Below, in pieces: positions 1-7,059 of a DNA stretch of 10,984 nt. The translations under genes and the position numbers were made by a program. Source of the DNA: Planctomycetota bacterium. GTDB lineage: Bacteria; Planctomycetota; UBA8108; UBA1146; JAJFFE01. The stretch is from NCBI GenBank assembly GCA_020425835.1, contig JAGQRC010000053.1, positions 1 to 10,984 on the forward strand. The letters are read 5' to 3'. The notes beneath the pieces were generated by a model. It was not told the origin of the DNA, ran no database searches, and worked only from the letters and a program-made list of their open reading frames with translations. Each line of letters opens with the position of its first letter. The first letter of the stretch is position 1.

Positions 1-1106
1 CCTCGCCCCCCCGGCCGAACACCGGTGCCGAGCTGCTGCAGCTCGGTCGCGGACTCTGCGGGGAGTTCACGCGTCTGACCGTGACGTTGGCCCGGGCGTC
101 CGGCCTCCCCGCTCGCGAGACACACTCCTTCGGGATGTTCGCCAAGGGTCCCGCGAGCAACGACCACGCCTGGGCCGACGTCTACCTTCCCGGATCGGGC
201 TGGATCCCCGTGCAGCCGCAGGAGTCGCTGCCCGGCGCCCATCGGTACCCGCTCCATTACTATCGATACCTCGTCGTCTATCGAGGCGATTCGTACTCGA
301 GCCGCTCCTTCGTCGTGGAGCTCGAACGCGCGTCGCTGCTGCGCTCGAGCGGAGCGGGGCTCTTCGTGCCGACCCCCGCCCGCGAGCGACCGGAGGTGAT
401 GAGGCTCCTGTGCGACATCGCGAGCGACGATGGACGCGACGCCGCCGCACTCTTTCGGAGAGTCTCTGCGGTCGACGCCGCTTCTCGGCCGGTACTCTGG
501 TGGACCCTGAGTGCGTCGACGGACTCGAGTGTCGGACAGCGGGCGGCGGCAGCACTCGTCGAGTGTTGCCGGGACGACGACCTCGATCTCGATGCGTTCC
601 TTCAGATGAGCCCCACCCTCGTGCGTCTCAGGATCGAACGGGCACTCGGCCATCCCGACATGCCCCCGGAGGCGGTCCGGTTCCGAGACAGCGCCTACTT
701 CGTGTTCGACGAGCAGCTCTCGTGGCACGGGGCCCGCAAGTACTGCGAACGTCTCGGCGGCCATCTGGTCTCGATCACCGATGCCGAGGAGCAGAAGTTC
801 GTCCAGGGACTTCCCGAGCTCCTGGGGAAGGGACACCGATTCTGGATCGGGCTGTCGACGGTCGGCTCGACTTCGGACTGGCAGTGGGTCACCGGCGAGG
901 CCTGGAACTACTCGAACTGGGCGACCGGACTGCCCGACCCGACTCGCCCCCTGTGGAGCAAGTTCGTCCGGCCGGAGTGTCGACGCGCGGTGGAGAACGC
1001 GGCCGCGTTCGGCTACTCGCCTCACCGCTGGGTCGATGCCGACCCACTCCTCCTCAAGGGGTTCATTTGCGAGTGGCCCATCGACGCGGGCGAACCTCCG
1101 CGTTGA
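1..1106 (+). CDS. Transglutaminase-like / C-type lectin fusion protein, 5'-truncated
   Basis: The frame is open from base 3 and the N-terminus lies outside the window; 367 residues are visible. Residues 17-22 (GLCGEF) hold the nucleophile-type Cys of the transglutaminase/protease core. Residues 55-57 (HAW) give the His of the triad, followed by the usual GWIPV strand. The position where the family normally has the catalytic Asp (VDP) is Gln here (VQP, residue 71), so activity is uncertain. Residues about 125-225 are Ala/Leu/Arg-rich and probably helical, not assigned to a family. Residues about 227-358 form a C-type lectin-like domain: YCERLGGHLVSI, FWIGL, WQWVTGE, NYSNWATG, a late WVDAD and a closing FICEW. 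The family suggests a surface protein that processes or crosslinks peptides and binds glycan or protein. An in-frame GTG at 81 is not the start, because the catalytic Cys lies before it. The gene converges on its right neighbour. Confidence 0.85.
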   Translation, partial: SPPRPNTGAELLQLGRGLCGEFTRLTVTLARASGLPARETHSFGMFAKGPASNDHAWADVYLPGSGWIPVQPQESLPGAHRYPLHYYRYLVVYRGDSYSSRSFVVELERASLLRSSGAGLFVPTPARERPEVMRLLCDIASDDGRDAAALFRRVSAVDAASRPVLWWTLSASTDSSVGQRAAAALVECCRDDDLDLDAFLQMSPTLVRLRIERALGHPDMPPEAVRFRDSAYFVFDEQLSWHGARKYCERLGGHLVSITDAEEQKFVQGLPELLGKGHRFWIGLSTVGSTSDWQWVTGEAWNYSNWATGLPDPTRPLWSKFVRPECRRAVENAAAFGYSPHRWVDADPLLLKGFICEWPIDAGEPPR

Positions 1107-1174
1107 CGGTTCAGCACACTAGCGCCGTTGACACTTCCGTGGCGCGAATCGTCCAGTGCGCCGTTCCGAGTTCG

Positions 1175-1188
1175 CCCCGCGATCGGGG
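1175..1188. terminator. Short GC hairpin in a convergent gap, possible weak terminator
   Basis: CCCCG, loop CGAT, CGGGG forms a perfect 5-bp stem between two convergent stop codons (1106 and 1305). There is no T-tract on either side, so intrinsic termination is not demonstrated. The rest of the 196-bp gap shows no gene. Confidence 0.2.
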
Positions 1189-1302
1189 ATGGAGACTCGA
1201 CGGACTCGCTGCACGGGCCACTGGGCAGTCCGCCGAAGGACGACCCTCGAACGGAGCACCGAGGTTTCGGCTCGAAAGCGATTCTCGACGGACTGCTGGA
1301 GC

Positions 1303-2148
1303 TCAGGGACAACTCGCGCCCTCGGCACAACCCAATGCATCCCCCGTGGGGTCGGTGCCACAGCTCGCTCCGGGGGCAGGGAGTGGCGCACTGCCCGCCA
1401 CGAAGAGGGCATTCAATATGGCGACCGAGTCGGACAAGTCGACTCGACCATCATCGTTTCCGTCACTCGCATCGGCACAGATCAACCCTGGACTACCGGG
1501 AACGAACAGGGTCACCAGCAGAGAGATGGCGTCGGCGATGTCCACGACGCTGTCGTCATTGACGTCTCCGCGGCGGAACAGCCGCGAACAGACTTCTCCA
1601 CCCGTCCACGTCACGGCAATGGGCATGGTGAGACGGCTGACCACGAACGTTCCGCCGGTCGGGCCGATCCCGAGGAAGTCGATGGGTGTACAGCCTGCGA
1701 ACGTGGGGGAAGCGAGGAACTCGAACCTCGCGACAGTCACGTTCGACCCGGCCGGAAGGAACTGACCTGCGAACGGTGGAAGGGTGTCGAAGATTGCGGC
1801 CCACAGGATCTGCCCGACCCCTGGGGCAAAGGTAGGGTCGAAGCTGTAGGAGGGGTATGCGTATTCGATCGGCCCGATGAGCGCCTCGAGCTCCAGTCCC
1901 GACGTCGACACGTCGGTCGGGATCAGCGCGGCGTTGTCGAACGCGACGAGGACCTGCAAACCTCCGACGTCGGAGGCCGCATCGATCGACAGGATCAGCT
2001 CGAACGGCGAAGAGGGATCGGCGGAGGCATCCGTGAAGCTGAGGATCGCCTGGCCCGACGACTGGAGGGTGAAGCCCGAGACCGTCAAGAGGCTCGTGGC
2101 GAAGAGAAGGAGCGCGACGCGAGAGGAGCGCGGGAGTAGGGGGAACAC
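1303..2148 (-). CDS. Secreted protein with cohesin-like domain and C-terminal dockerin-like pair
   Basis: 281 residues from a GTG at 2148, chosen because AAGGG lies 6 bases upstream and the start directly precedes a signal peptide (hydrophobic core VALLLFATSLLTVSG, residues 11-25). The longer open frame upstream is Arg/Pro-rich and unlike a protein. Residues about 34-184 read as a beta-sandwich of cohesin type: SIDAASDVGGLQVLVAFDN matches the family's 'stabilised strand, then Tyr/Phe-Asp' pattern, and a later GSNVTVARFEFLA matches the closing strands. Residues 191-281 hold two dockerin-type loops (DVNDDSVVD and DGNDDGRVD), each followed by a Leu-rich helix. A CGTDPT tail ends in SCP at the stop. 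The protein is probably exported. It stands alone, with a 332-bp gap upstream. The cohesin assignment is by pattern only; a generic Ig-like fold is the alternative. Confidence 0.8.
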   Translation of the reverse strand: MFPLLPRSSRVALLLFATSLLTVSGFTLQSSGQAILSFTDASADPSSPFELILSIDAASDVGGLQVLVAFDNAALIPTDVSTSGLELEALIGPIEYAYPSYSFDPTFAPGVGQILWAAIFDTLPPFAGQFLPAGSNVTVARFEFLASPTFAGCTPIDFLGIGPTGGTFVVSRLTMPIAVTWTGGEVCSRLFRRGDVNDDSVVDIADAISLLVTLFVPGSPGLICADASDGNDDGRVDLSDSVAILNALFVAGSAPLPAPGASCGTDPTGDALGCAEGASCP

Positions 2149-2480
2149 AGGGAGCCCTTCAGCACGGGAATGCGTGACGCGCACCGCGCCGCCGAGAGCG
2201 GCAGTTCGCTGCTGGAGCAGCACGCGGTGCTGCGACGGACGCAGCCCCAGGGTCCCCCCCCGAGCCCGCGGTTTACCGCAACTCCAGGGTCGTCGCAACC
2301 TGTCGCCCGGAACGAACGGGTCGGACAGTTTCTCGACCGATGAGCGGGGCGCTGGCACTGCCACCGACGAGCCGAGTCCGCCCCGTCGCTCGCCCATGGA
2401 GCTCGACCCGCGTCGCGTCCGGTCACCGGAATCGCTCGCTCAACGGATCGCGGGAGATTCCGTCGGCCCGGAAGGTCGTG
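2149..2480. other. 332-bp intergenic stretch upstream of the cohesin-like gene
   Basis: No frame here looks coding on either strand. The stretch should hold the end of the sigma-factor operon transcript and the promoter of the cohesin-like gene. Visible structure is limited to a small inverted repeat, TCCGG-TCA-CCGGA (2418-2430), about 50 bases past the propeller stop codon, and a run of eight C. Confidence 0.5.
2270..2298 (-). promoter_or_regulatory. Possible housekeeping-type promoter for the cohesin-like gene
   Basis: On the minus strand TTGCGA and TAAACC are separated by 17 bases, a partial match to the sigma-70 -35 and -10 hexamers. It would give a leader of roughly 115 bases before the GTG at 2148. 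The -10 match is only three of six, so this is a weak candidate. Confidence 0.2.
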
Positions 2481-3902
2481 CTACGGACAGTCCTCCGCGC
2501 AAGCCGGGAGCAGGTCCGGCGTCGGATCGACACCGCAGTCCAGGGGCTCGGCCGGCGGTGGAAGCGCTTGGAACACGTGACCGAGCAGCGCAATGGCGTC
2601 CGAGATGTCGACCTCACCATCGTCGGTGTAGTCGCCTCGATCGGGGCACGGATCGGTCGAACCCTGGAAGAGGATCGCCAGGAGCGTCGTGGCGTCCTCG
2701 GCGTCGATCTCCCCCGTTCCGTCGACGTCTCCCCGTCGGAAACGGGGCGTCGTGGTTCGGTTCAGGTAGAGCTGGACGATGCCGTGCGGCTCCCCCTCGC
2801 CACGATCGACGACCACGATGTCATCGAGACCATCGTCATCGAAGTCGCCGGTGAGGACCAAGTCCGGCGGGAATCCGAGCGGAACGGTCGTGGTGAATCC
2901 CCCGGGGACCGCACCGAGGCCCCACCGGATCTTGAACGCACTCTCGCCCGCGACCGAGACCGCGAGATCTCCATCGCCGACACCCGCGCTGTCGAAAGTC
3001 CGCAGGAGACTGGGGTGATCGCCGATCGCAAGCTCCTGCTGAGCGGCCAACAACCCGAAGCCGATTCCCCGGAGGAGCGAGAGACTGTCGCCGTCTCGGT
3101 TGTTGGTCGCGACGTCCTTCAGTCCGTCGCCGTCATAGTCTCCGATGGCGACGAAGCCGGGGTTCTCACCGACGTCGTAGAGCATCGCCGGCGAGAAGTC
3201 TCCGTTGCCCACTCCCAACAGCACCGCGACCAGATCCTGCAACGGGCACGGAACGATGAGGTCGAGGTGCCCGTCACCGTCGAGGTCCTCGATGGTGATG
3301 GCCTCGAGCGAGTCGTCGATCTCGATGAAACTCGTCTGCAACGCGCCGAAGCCGCCCAGACCGTTGCCGACCAACAGACCGACCGTGCTGTCGATCTGGT
3401 CGACGACCAGGATGTCGAGATGACCGTCCTCGTCCAGGTCACCGGAGACGAGGCGCACCGGGCGAGACCCCGTCACCATCGCTCCGCCGGGAACGAAACT
3501 CCCCACCGCCGTGGAGAGGAAGACGGTGACGGTCCCCAAGTCGCCGTTGGCACAGGCGAGATCGGGCTGGCCGTCCTCGTTGAAGTCCCCGACGACCACC
3601 GAAACGGGATGGCCACCGACGAAGGTCGAAACCGGATCCTCGAACGTCCCGTCGCCATTCCCGTGGAGGATGTCGACGCTGTTCGATCCCAGTCGCGACA
3701 TCACGACGTCGAGATTCCCATCGAGGTCCATGTCGGCGATCGTCACCACGCTGTAGCCGTATCCCAGGAACGAGCTACCGAAGAACACCGGCGCGGAGCC
3801 CGCGGCCTCGAAGACGGGAGACTCGGCGTCGACGAAAGTCGACAGTGCGACCGCCAGGAGGATCGCGGCGGCCGTGGAATGGGGTTTCGTCGGAGCGGTC
3901 AA
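2481..3902 (-). CDS. Secreted FG-GAP/VCBS seven-bladed propeller with dockerin-like pair
   Basis: 473 residues from TTG at 3902, which sits 4 bases after a perfect AAGGAGG. The start codon overlaps the sigma-factor stop as TTGA, so the two genes are almost certainly co-transcribed and translationally coupled. Residues 1-26 are a signal peptide (core AAAILLAVALSTFVDA). Ca-binding FG-GAP loops recur every 48-51 residues, at 57 (DMDLDGNLD), 106, 155, 206, 255 and 353, with a degenerate loop near 303-312. That makes seven blades, as in the integrin-alpha beta-propeller. Residues 388-473 carry two dockerin-type loops (DVDGTGEID; DYTDDGEVD) and a CGVDPT tail ending in CP. The predicted role is an extracellular Ca-stabilised binding or adhesion protein; the ligand cannot be read from the sequence. 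Its coupling to a membrane-tethered sigma factor suggests it is a partner or output of that regulator. Confidence 0.9.
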   Translation of the reverse strand: MTAPTKPHSTAAAILLAVALSTFVDAESPVFEAAGSAPVFFGSSFLGYGYSVVTIADMDLDGNLDVVMSRLGSNSVDILHGNGDGTFEDPVSTFVGGHPVSVVVGDFNEDGQPDLACANGDLGTVTVFLSTAVGSFVPGGAMVTGSRPVRLVSGDLDEDGHLDILVVDQIDSTVGLLVGNGLGGFGALQTSFIEIDDSLEAITIEDLDGDGHLDLIVPCPLQDLVAVLLGVGNGDFSPAMLYDVGENPGFVAIGDYDGDGLKDVATNNRDGDSLSLLRGIGFGLLAAQQELAIGDHPSLLRTFDSAGVGDGDLAVSVAGESAFKIRWGLGAVPGGFTTTVPLGFPPDLVLTGDFDDDGLDDIVVVDRGEGEPHGIVQLYLNRTTTPRFRRGDVDGTGEIDAEDATTLLAILFQGSTDPCPDRGDYTDDGEVDISDAIALLGHVFQALPPPAEPLDCGVDPTPDLLPACAEDCP

Positions 3903-6784
3903 TGCTCCTCCTTCCGGGATGCGAAGTCGAACACGATCGGGAGGATCTGACCCTCGATCGACGTCACGGTGATGTGCCCGATCACGCGAACCTCGTCCAT
4001 CGACATCGCGAGCCGACGTCGTTCGCCATCGAAGAGTCGATCGGGTTGCAAGGGAATGCAGAGCGCGAATCGCCCCGGCCCCGTGTTCGTGAGCTCGAGC
4101 CTGCCGTCCGCGTCGGTCGCGCCGACCGGAATCGCGGCCAGCGGTGTGGTCCCGGAGAGCGACGGAGCGATCAGGAACTCCTGGCCCGAAGAGTCGGTGA
4201 CGAGGACCGGAGGCTGTTCGAACTCCGGAGTCAGGCGGACTCGCACTCGTCCGCTCTGCCCTCGAAGATCGATGCGTTCCGTCTGCCAACAGTATCCACG
4301 GCTCATCACCGTCAACTGCGCGCCGTCGAGGGTCCACGGGTCGGGCAGGTGGAACGGACGACCATCGACCCCGGCGAAGTCCTTCATCGTCCAGTCGTCG
4401 GGAGAAACGATCAACACGTTGCTGAAGGCGCGGATTCGCGCTCCGGATGCATCGATGAGCTCGAAGTGGACCGGCGGCCGTGGATCCGGCTCCGTGACGA
4501 TCAGCTGGAGCTCGCGTCCTGCGCGGACGGCGACCGTGTTGCGCGAACCGTAGTGCTGCGGCTGCGGGACGTCGACGTCGCCGGCGGTACGCAATTGGTA
4601 CGGGAGGAAGGACTCCGCGAGCAGGTCCGCGGTCGGGGTGTCGATGCCACAGTCTTCGCCGAGGGCGAGCCAACGCAAGACGCGCCGCCGCGGACGATGG
4701 CGGACCATGCCGGTCGGCAAGTGGTCGCACCGAAAGTGCCCCTCCGCATCCGACAGGGCGACGGGCCCCCGCAACTCGTCGCCGACGATCGTGCCGATCC
4801 GAATCGGTACTCCAGCGACCGGGCGTCCCGACTCCGTGCGAACCGAACCGACGATGGACGCCCCCCCCTCGAGTCTCAGGGTCGGCACCTCGGGCGACTC
4901 GGTCGTCACCTCCTGCTCCAGAGGCGCGAAGTCGGCGTGCTCGACCCGCAGAACGTAGACACCGGAGCTCACGGGAGGGAGCCGGAACCCACCTTCGGTA
5001 TCCGTTCGCGCTCGCACGACCGACCGCGAGTGGAAACGCGTCGTCGGCAGGGCCAGGACCTCGGCGTCGCGACAGGGAGATCCGTTCGGATCGACGACTC
5101 GACCCCGCAAACGATGCGGTTCGTCGAAGGCGATGTCCCCCAGATCGGACTTCACCGGAAGAGCTTGCCGGAGCGTGACGCCGGGGTAGTCGGGGTGTCC
5201 GATCTCCAGCTCGAGCTCTCCGCGATCCGCCAGGCCGAACGTCTCGAAGCGTCCCTCGGCGTCGGTCGTGACCCGATAGGGGGTTCCTCGCCAGTCGGTG
5301 CTCCGCATGGAGACTGTCGCCCCCGGAACCGGGCGTCCGCTACTGTCGACCACCGTCCCCCACGTCGTCGCTCCGGGAAGAAGACGCTGACGATGACGAG
5401 GACTCGCGAGCAGATCCTGAGTCGCCGCGAGACCGTCGGCCCGAAAGCTCACGAGTTCGACCGGATCGCACGACTCGTGGCGGACGACGGCACCTCGGAT
5501 CGATCGATACACTGCGTCCCCATCGCGACAGGTCACGACGATCGTACATACCGGCGGTCGCGCGCCGGTCTCGGTCTCGACCGTGATCTCGGTCTCGAGA
5601 GACGGATTCAGCACGACGGTGTAGAGACCACCCTCGAGGCCTCGATAGGTGGGCCGCTCTCTCGCGGAGAGGTAGTGCTCGGCGGAAACCGCGAGTGCGG
5701 CGTCTCGCAACTGGGTCCGTGCGACCGACAGCGACCCCTCCGGTCCGGTGTACCCGAGGAGATCGGGACAGGGCTCGGCGATGAGGAACTCGAAGGCCGA
5801 TGCGTAGCCGTCGGCGACCTGCTCGAGCTCCGCGCGGTATCGACCGATCGCGATGCGCGCTCCCACGACGGGCCGACCGAGAGTGTCGACCACGCGCAGT
5901 CGAATCTCATCGGTTGTCGACGAGCGGCCCGACCGGGCGATGGTCGACGAGCCGGCGGACATCGAAGTCTCCACGCCGGATGCGTTCGACGTCGTCGCGT
6001 CGCGTCGCCCGGGGTCGCTCGCGACAGGACCGAGGGTCGCCGCGACGCGATCACGGTTGCTCGATCGACCGACGGCCCACTCCCGTGAGCCCTCGGCGTC
6101 GTCGACCCGGACGAGGATCCACGAGAGAACGCCGACGAACAGCGCCATCACCAGAGCGAGCATACCGGTGCGGACCGGGGCGTCGGATCGAGTGGCGAGC
6201 TCCGCCGGCGCATCTCCCGAGGCACCGAGGGTCGACGTCCCGTCGCGCGGACGGAGGCCGCACGGAAGGTCGACGCCAGCGATCCAGAGGAATGCGGGAA
6301 GCAGATCCTCCCGCTTGCCATCCAGCTCCTCCCGGAGTCGATCGAGCCCGCGCTTCAGGCGGACGCGCACGGTGGCCGCCGGGACACCCTCGAGTCGGGC
6401 GATGTCCGCCGAGCTCAGGTCTTCGTAGTACCGGAGGATCAGCGTGGAGCGAAACGGCTCGTCCAACGCCAGCAGTGCTCGGGCGACCTCCTGACGGATC
6501 TCTTCGGCCTCGGCCGGGCGCTCATCGCTCTGGAGTTCGAGACGGGCGGCGAGGCGCTCGCGTTGTCGCCGACGCCCTTCGCCTCGCGACTGCATCCGAA
6601 CGAAGTTGCGCAGGACCTGACTCAGCCAAGCCGATCGAGCCCCTGGATCGCGGGGAGGCTGGCGCCACGCCGCCGTCCACGTGTCCTGCAGCACATCCTC
6701 GGCGAGGTGCTCATCCCCGACCAGTCCCCGTGCCAGTGGCCGCAGCCAATGGGTCTGGCGCAGCATCCGCTCGAACTCCGACAC
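3899..6784 (-). CDS. ECF sigma factor fused to a membrane anchor and carboxypeptidase-regulatory-like repeats
   Basis: 961 residues from the GTG at 6784, with AAGAGG four bases upstream. GTG at 6787 or 6799 are alternatives; longer starts lack protein-like sequence. Residues about 12-75 are sigma region 2 (DEHLAEDVLQDTWTAAW, then SAWLSQVLRNFVR). Residues about 95-155 are region 4, with the helix-turn-helix DLSSADIARLEGVPAATVRV. Thus the first 155 residues are a full ECF sigma factor. Residues about 207-227 form one transmembrane helix (MLALVMALFVGVLSWILV). The rest, about 730 residues, would be extracytoplasmic. It contains at least four carboxypeptidase-regulatory-like Ig modules, near 294, 475, 558 and 643, recognised by V(V)D..GRPV.GA and TD.EG.F patterns; the last 250 residues are beta-rich and unassigned. 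No anti-sigma gene lies nearby, so the fused exterior may do the sensing. Large C-terminal extensions on ECF factors are known in planctomycetes. The promoter candidate is at 6843-6874. Confidence 0.88.
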   Translation of the reverse strand: MSEFERMLRQTHWLRPLARGLVGDEHLAEDVLQDTWTAAWRQPPRDPGARSAWLSQVLRNFVRMQSRGEGRRRQRERLAARLELQSDERPAEAEEIRQEVARALLALDEPFRSTLILRYYEDLSSADIARLEGVPAATVRVRLKRGLDRLREELDGKREDLLPAFLWIAGVDLPCGLRPRDGTSTLGASGDAPAELATRSDAPVRTGMLALVMALFVGVLSWILVRVDDAEGSREWAVGRSSNRDRVAATLGPVASDPGRRDATTSNASGVETSMSAGSSTIARSGRSSTTDEIRLRVVDTLGRPVVGARIAIGRYRAELEQVADGYASAFEFLIAEPCPDLLGYTGPEGSLSVARTQLRDAALAVSAEHYLSARERPTYRGLEGGLYTVVLNPSLETEITVETETGARPPVCTIVVTCRDGDAVYRSIRGAVVRHESCDPVELVSFRADGLAATQDLLASPRHRQRLLPGATTWGTVVDSSGRPVPGATVSMRSTDWRGTPYRVTTDAEGRFETFGLADRGELELEIGHPDYPGVTLRQALPVKSDLGDIAFDEPHRLRGRVVDPNGSPCRDAEVLALPTTRFHSRSVVRARTDTEGGFRLPPVSSGVYVLRVEHADFAPLEQEVTTESPEVPTLRLEGGASIVGSVRTESGRPVAGVPIRIGTIVGDELRGPVALSDAEGHFRCDHLPTGMVRHRPRRRVLRWLALGEDCGIDTPTADLLAESFLPYQLRTAGDVDVPQPQHYGSRNTVAVRAGRELQLIVTEPDPRPPVHFELIDASGARIRAFSNVLIVSPDDWTMKDFAGVDGRPFHLPDPWTLDGAQLTVMSRGYCWQTERIDLRGQSGRVRVRLTPEFEQPPVLVTDSSGQEFLIAPSLSGTTPLAAIPVGATDADGRLELTNTGPGRFALCIPLQPDRLFDGERRRLAMSMDEVRVIGHITVTSIEGQILPIVFDFASRKEEH
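3905..3915 (-). promoter_or_regulatory. Strong Shine-Dalgarno fixing a TTG start
   Basis: The minus strand reads GGAAGGAGGAG, then CA, then TTG. This lies inside the last codons of the sigma-factor gene and selects the TTG at 3902 over the long upstream open frame, which is an antisense-like Arg-rich shadow. Confidence 0.8.
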
Positions 6785-6842
6785 CACACCTCTTCTCACA
6801 GCCGTGCATCCCGATGGCGAACCCGAGGCAGAACTCCCGAGC

Positions 6843-6874
6843 CCGAGGGATGCCGCCGTGACGCCGACCGTTCC
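6843..6874 (-). promoter_or_regulatory. Candidate ECF-type promoter or operator of the sigma-factor gene
   Basis: The minus strand has GGAAC (6874-6870), 17 bases, then CATCCCTCGG (6852-6843), ending 58 bases before the GTG start. GGAAC is the classic ECF -35 core, and 17 bases fits the spacing to the -10. The CATCC box does not match the usual GTC/TCTAA -10. A near-copy faces the other way at 6972-7002. Confidence 0.45.
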
Positions 6875-6971
6875 CACGAATCTTCGCGTCCCGTCCACTC
6901 CCGATCGACGTCCCCGATCCCGACGATGATCGCGTGACGACGGGACTCGAGCAACCTCCCGATCGTCGTCC

Positions 6972-7002
6972 GGAACGCATTCGGCGCCGCCGGCATCCTC
7001 GG
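6972..7002 (+). promoter_or_regulatory. Candidate ECF-type promoter or operator of the divergent propeller gene
   Basis: The plus strand has GGAAC (6972-6976), 17 bases, then CATCCTCGG (6994-7002), ending 57 bases before the TTG start. Spacing, flanking TCGGCG and CGGCATCC, and distance to the start all mirror the minus-strand element, which suggests the two genes share one regulator. Confidence 0.45.
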
Positions 7003-7048
7003 TGCGCACGAGCGGAGTCGCCCGTGCGACCTTCCACTCCCCTACCCC

Positions 7049-7055
7049 AAGGAGG
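7049..7055 (+). promoter_or_regulatory. Shine-Dalgarno fixing the TTG start of the plus-strand propeller gene
   Basis: A perfect AAGGAGG stands four bases before TTG at 7060, the same geometry as at the minus-strand propeller gene. It excludes the upstream in-frame ATG at 6934, whose leader is Arg/Pro-rich and would bury the signal peptide. Confidence 0.8.
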
Positions 7056-7059
7056 CCCC

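Noticed and set aside
410..1765. 451-codon plus-strand frame overlapping the transglutaminase-lectin gene
   Set aside because: Arg/Pro/Ser-rich out-of-frame reading; it crosses the real stop and runs into the opposite gene.
1156..2139. Plus-strand open frame opposite the cohesin-like gene
   Set aside because: Charged low-complexity translation without any recognisable feature; antisense shadow.
2340..3950. 536-codon plus-strand open frame opposite the propeller gene
   Set aside because: Its Asp/Val/Arg repetition is the antisense reading of the FG-GAP Ca-loop codons; the minus-strand frame has the signal peptide and the periodic loops.
4861..4868. Run of eight C (G8 in the coding sense) as a possible frameshift in the sigma-factor gene
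   Set aside because: The frame reads sensibly through it (LEGGASIVG) and Ig-like modules continue on both sides.
3845..6088. Long plus-strand open frame opposite the sigma-factor gene
   Set aside because: Arg/Asp/Gly-rich translation with no domain, signal or ribosome site. It lies fully antisense to a gene with clear sigma and Ig-like domains and is a GC-rich shadow.
6785..7009. N-terminal extension of the sigma factor from an ATG at 7009
   Set aside because: The extra 75 residues do not resemble sigma sequence, would cover the promoter-like motifs and would nearly meet the divergent gene; GTG at 6784 fits the family's start.
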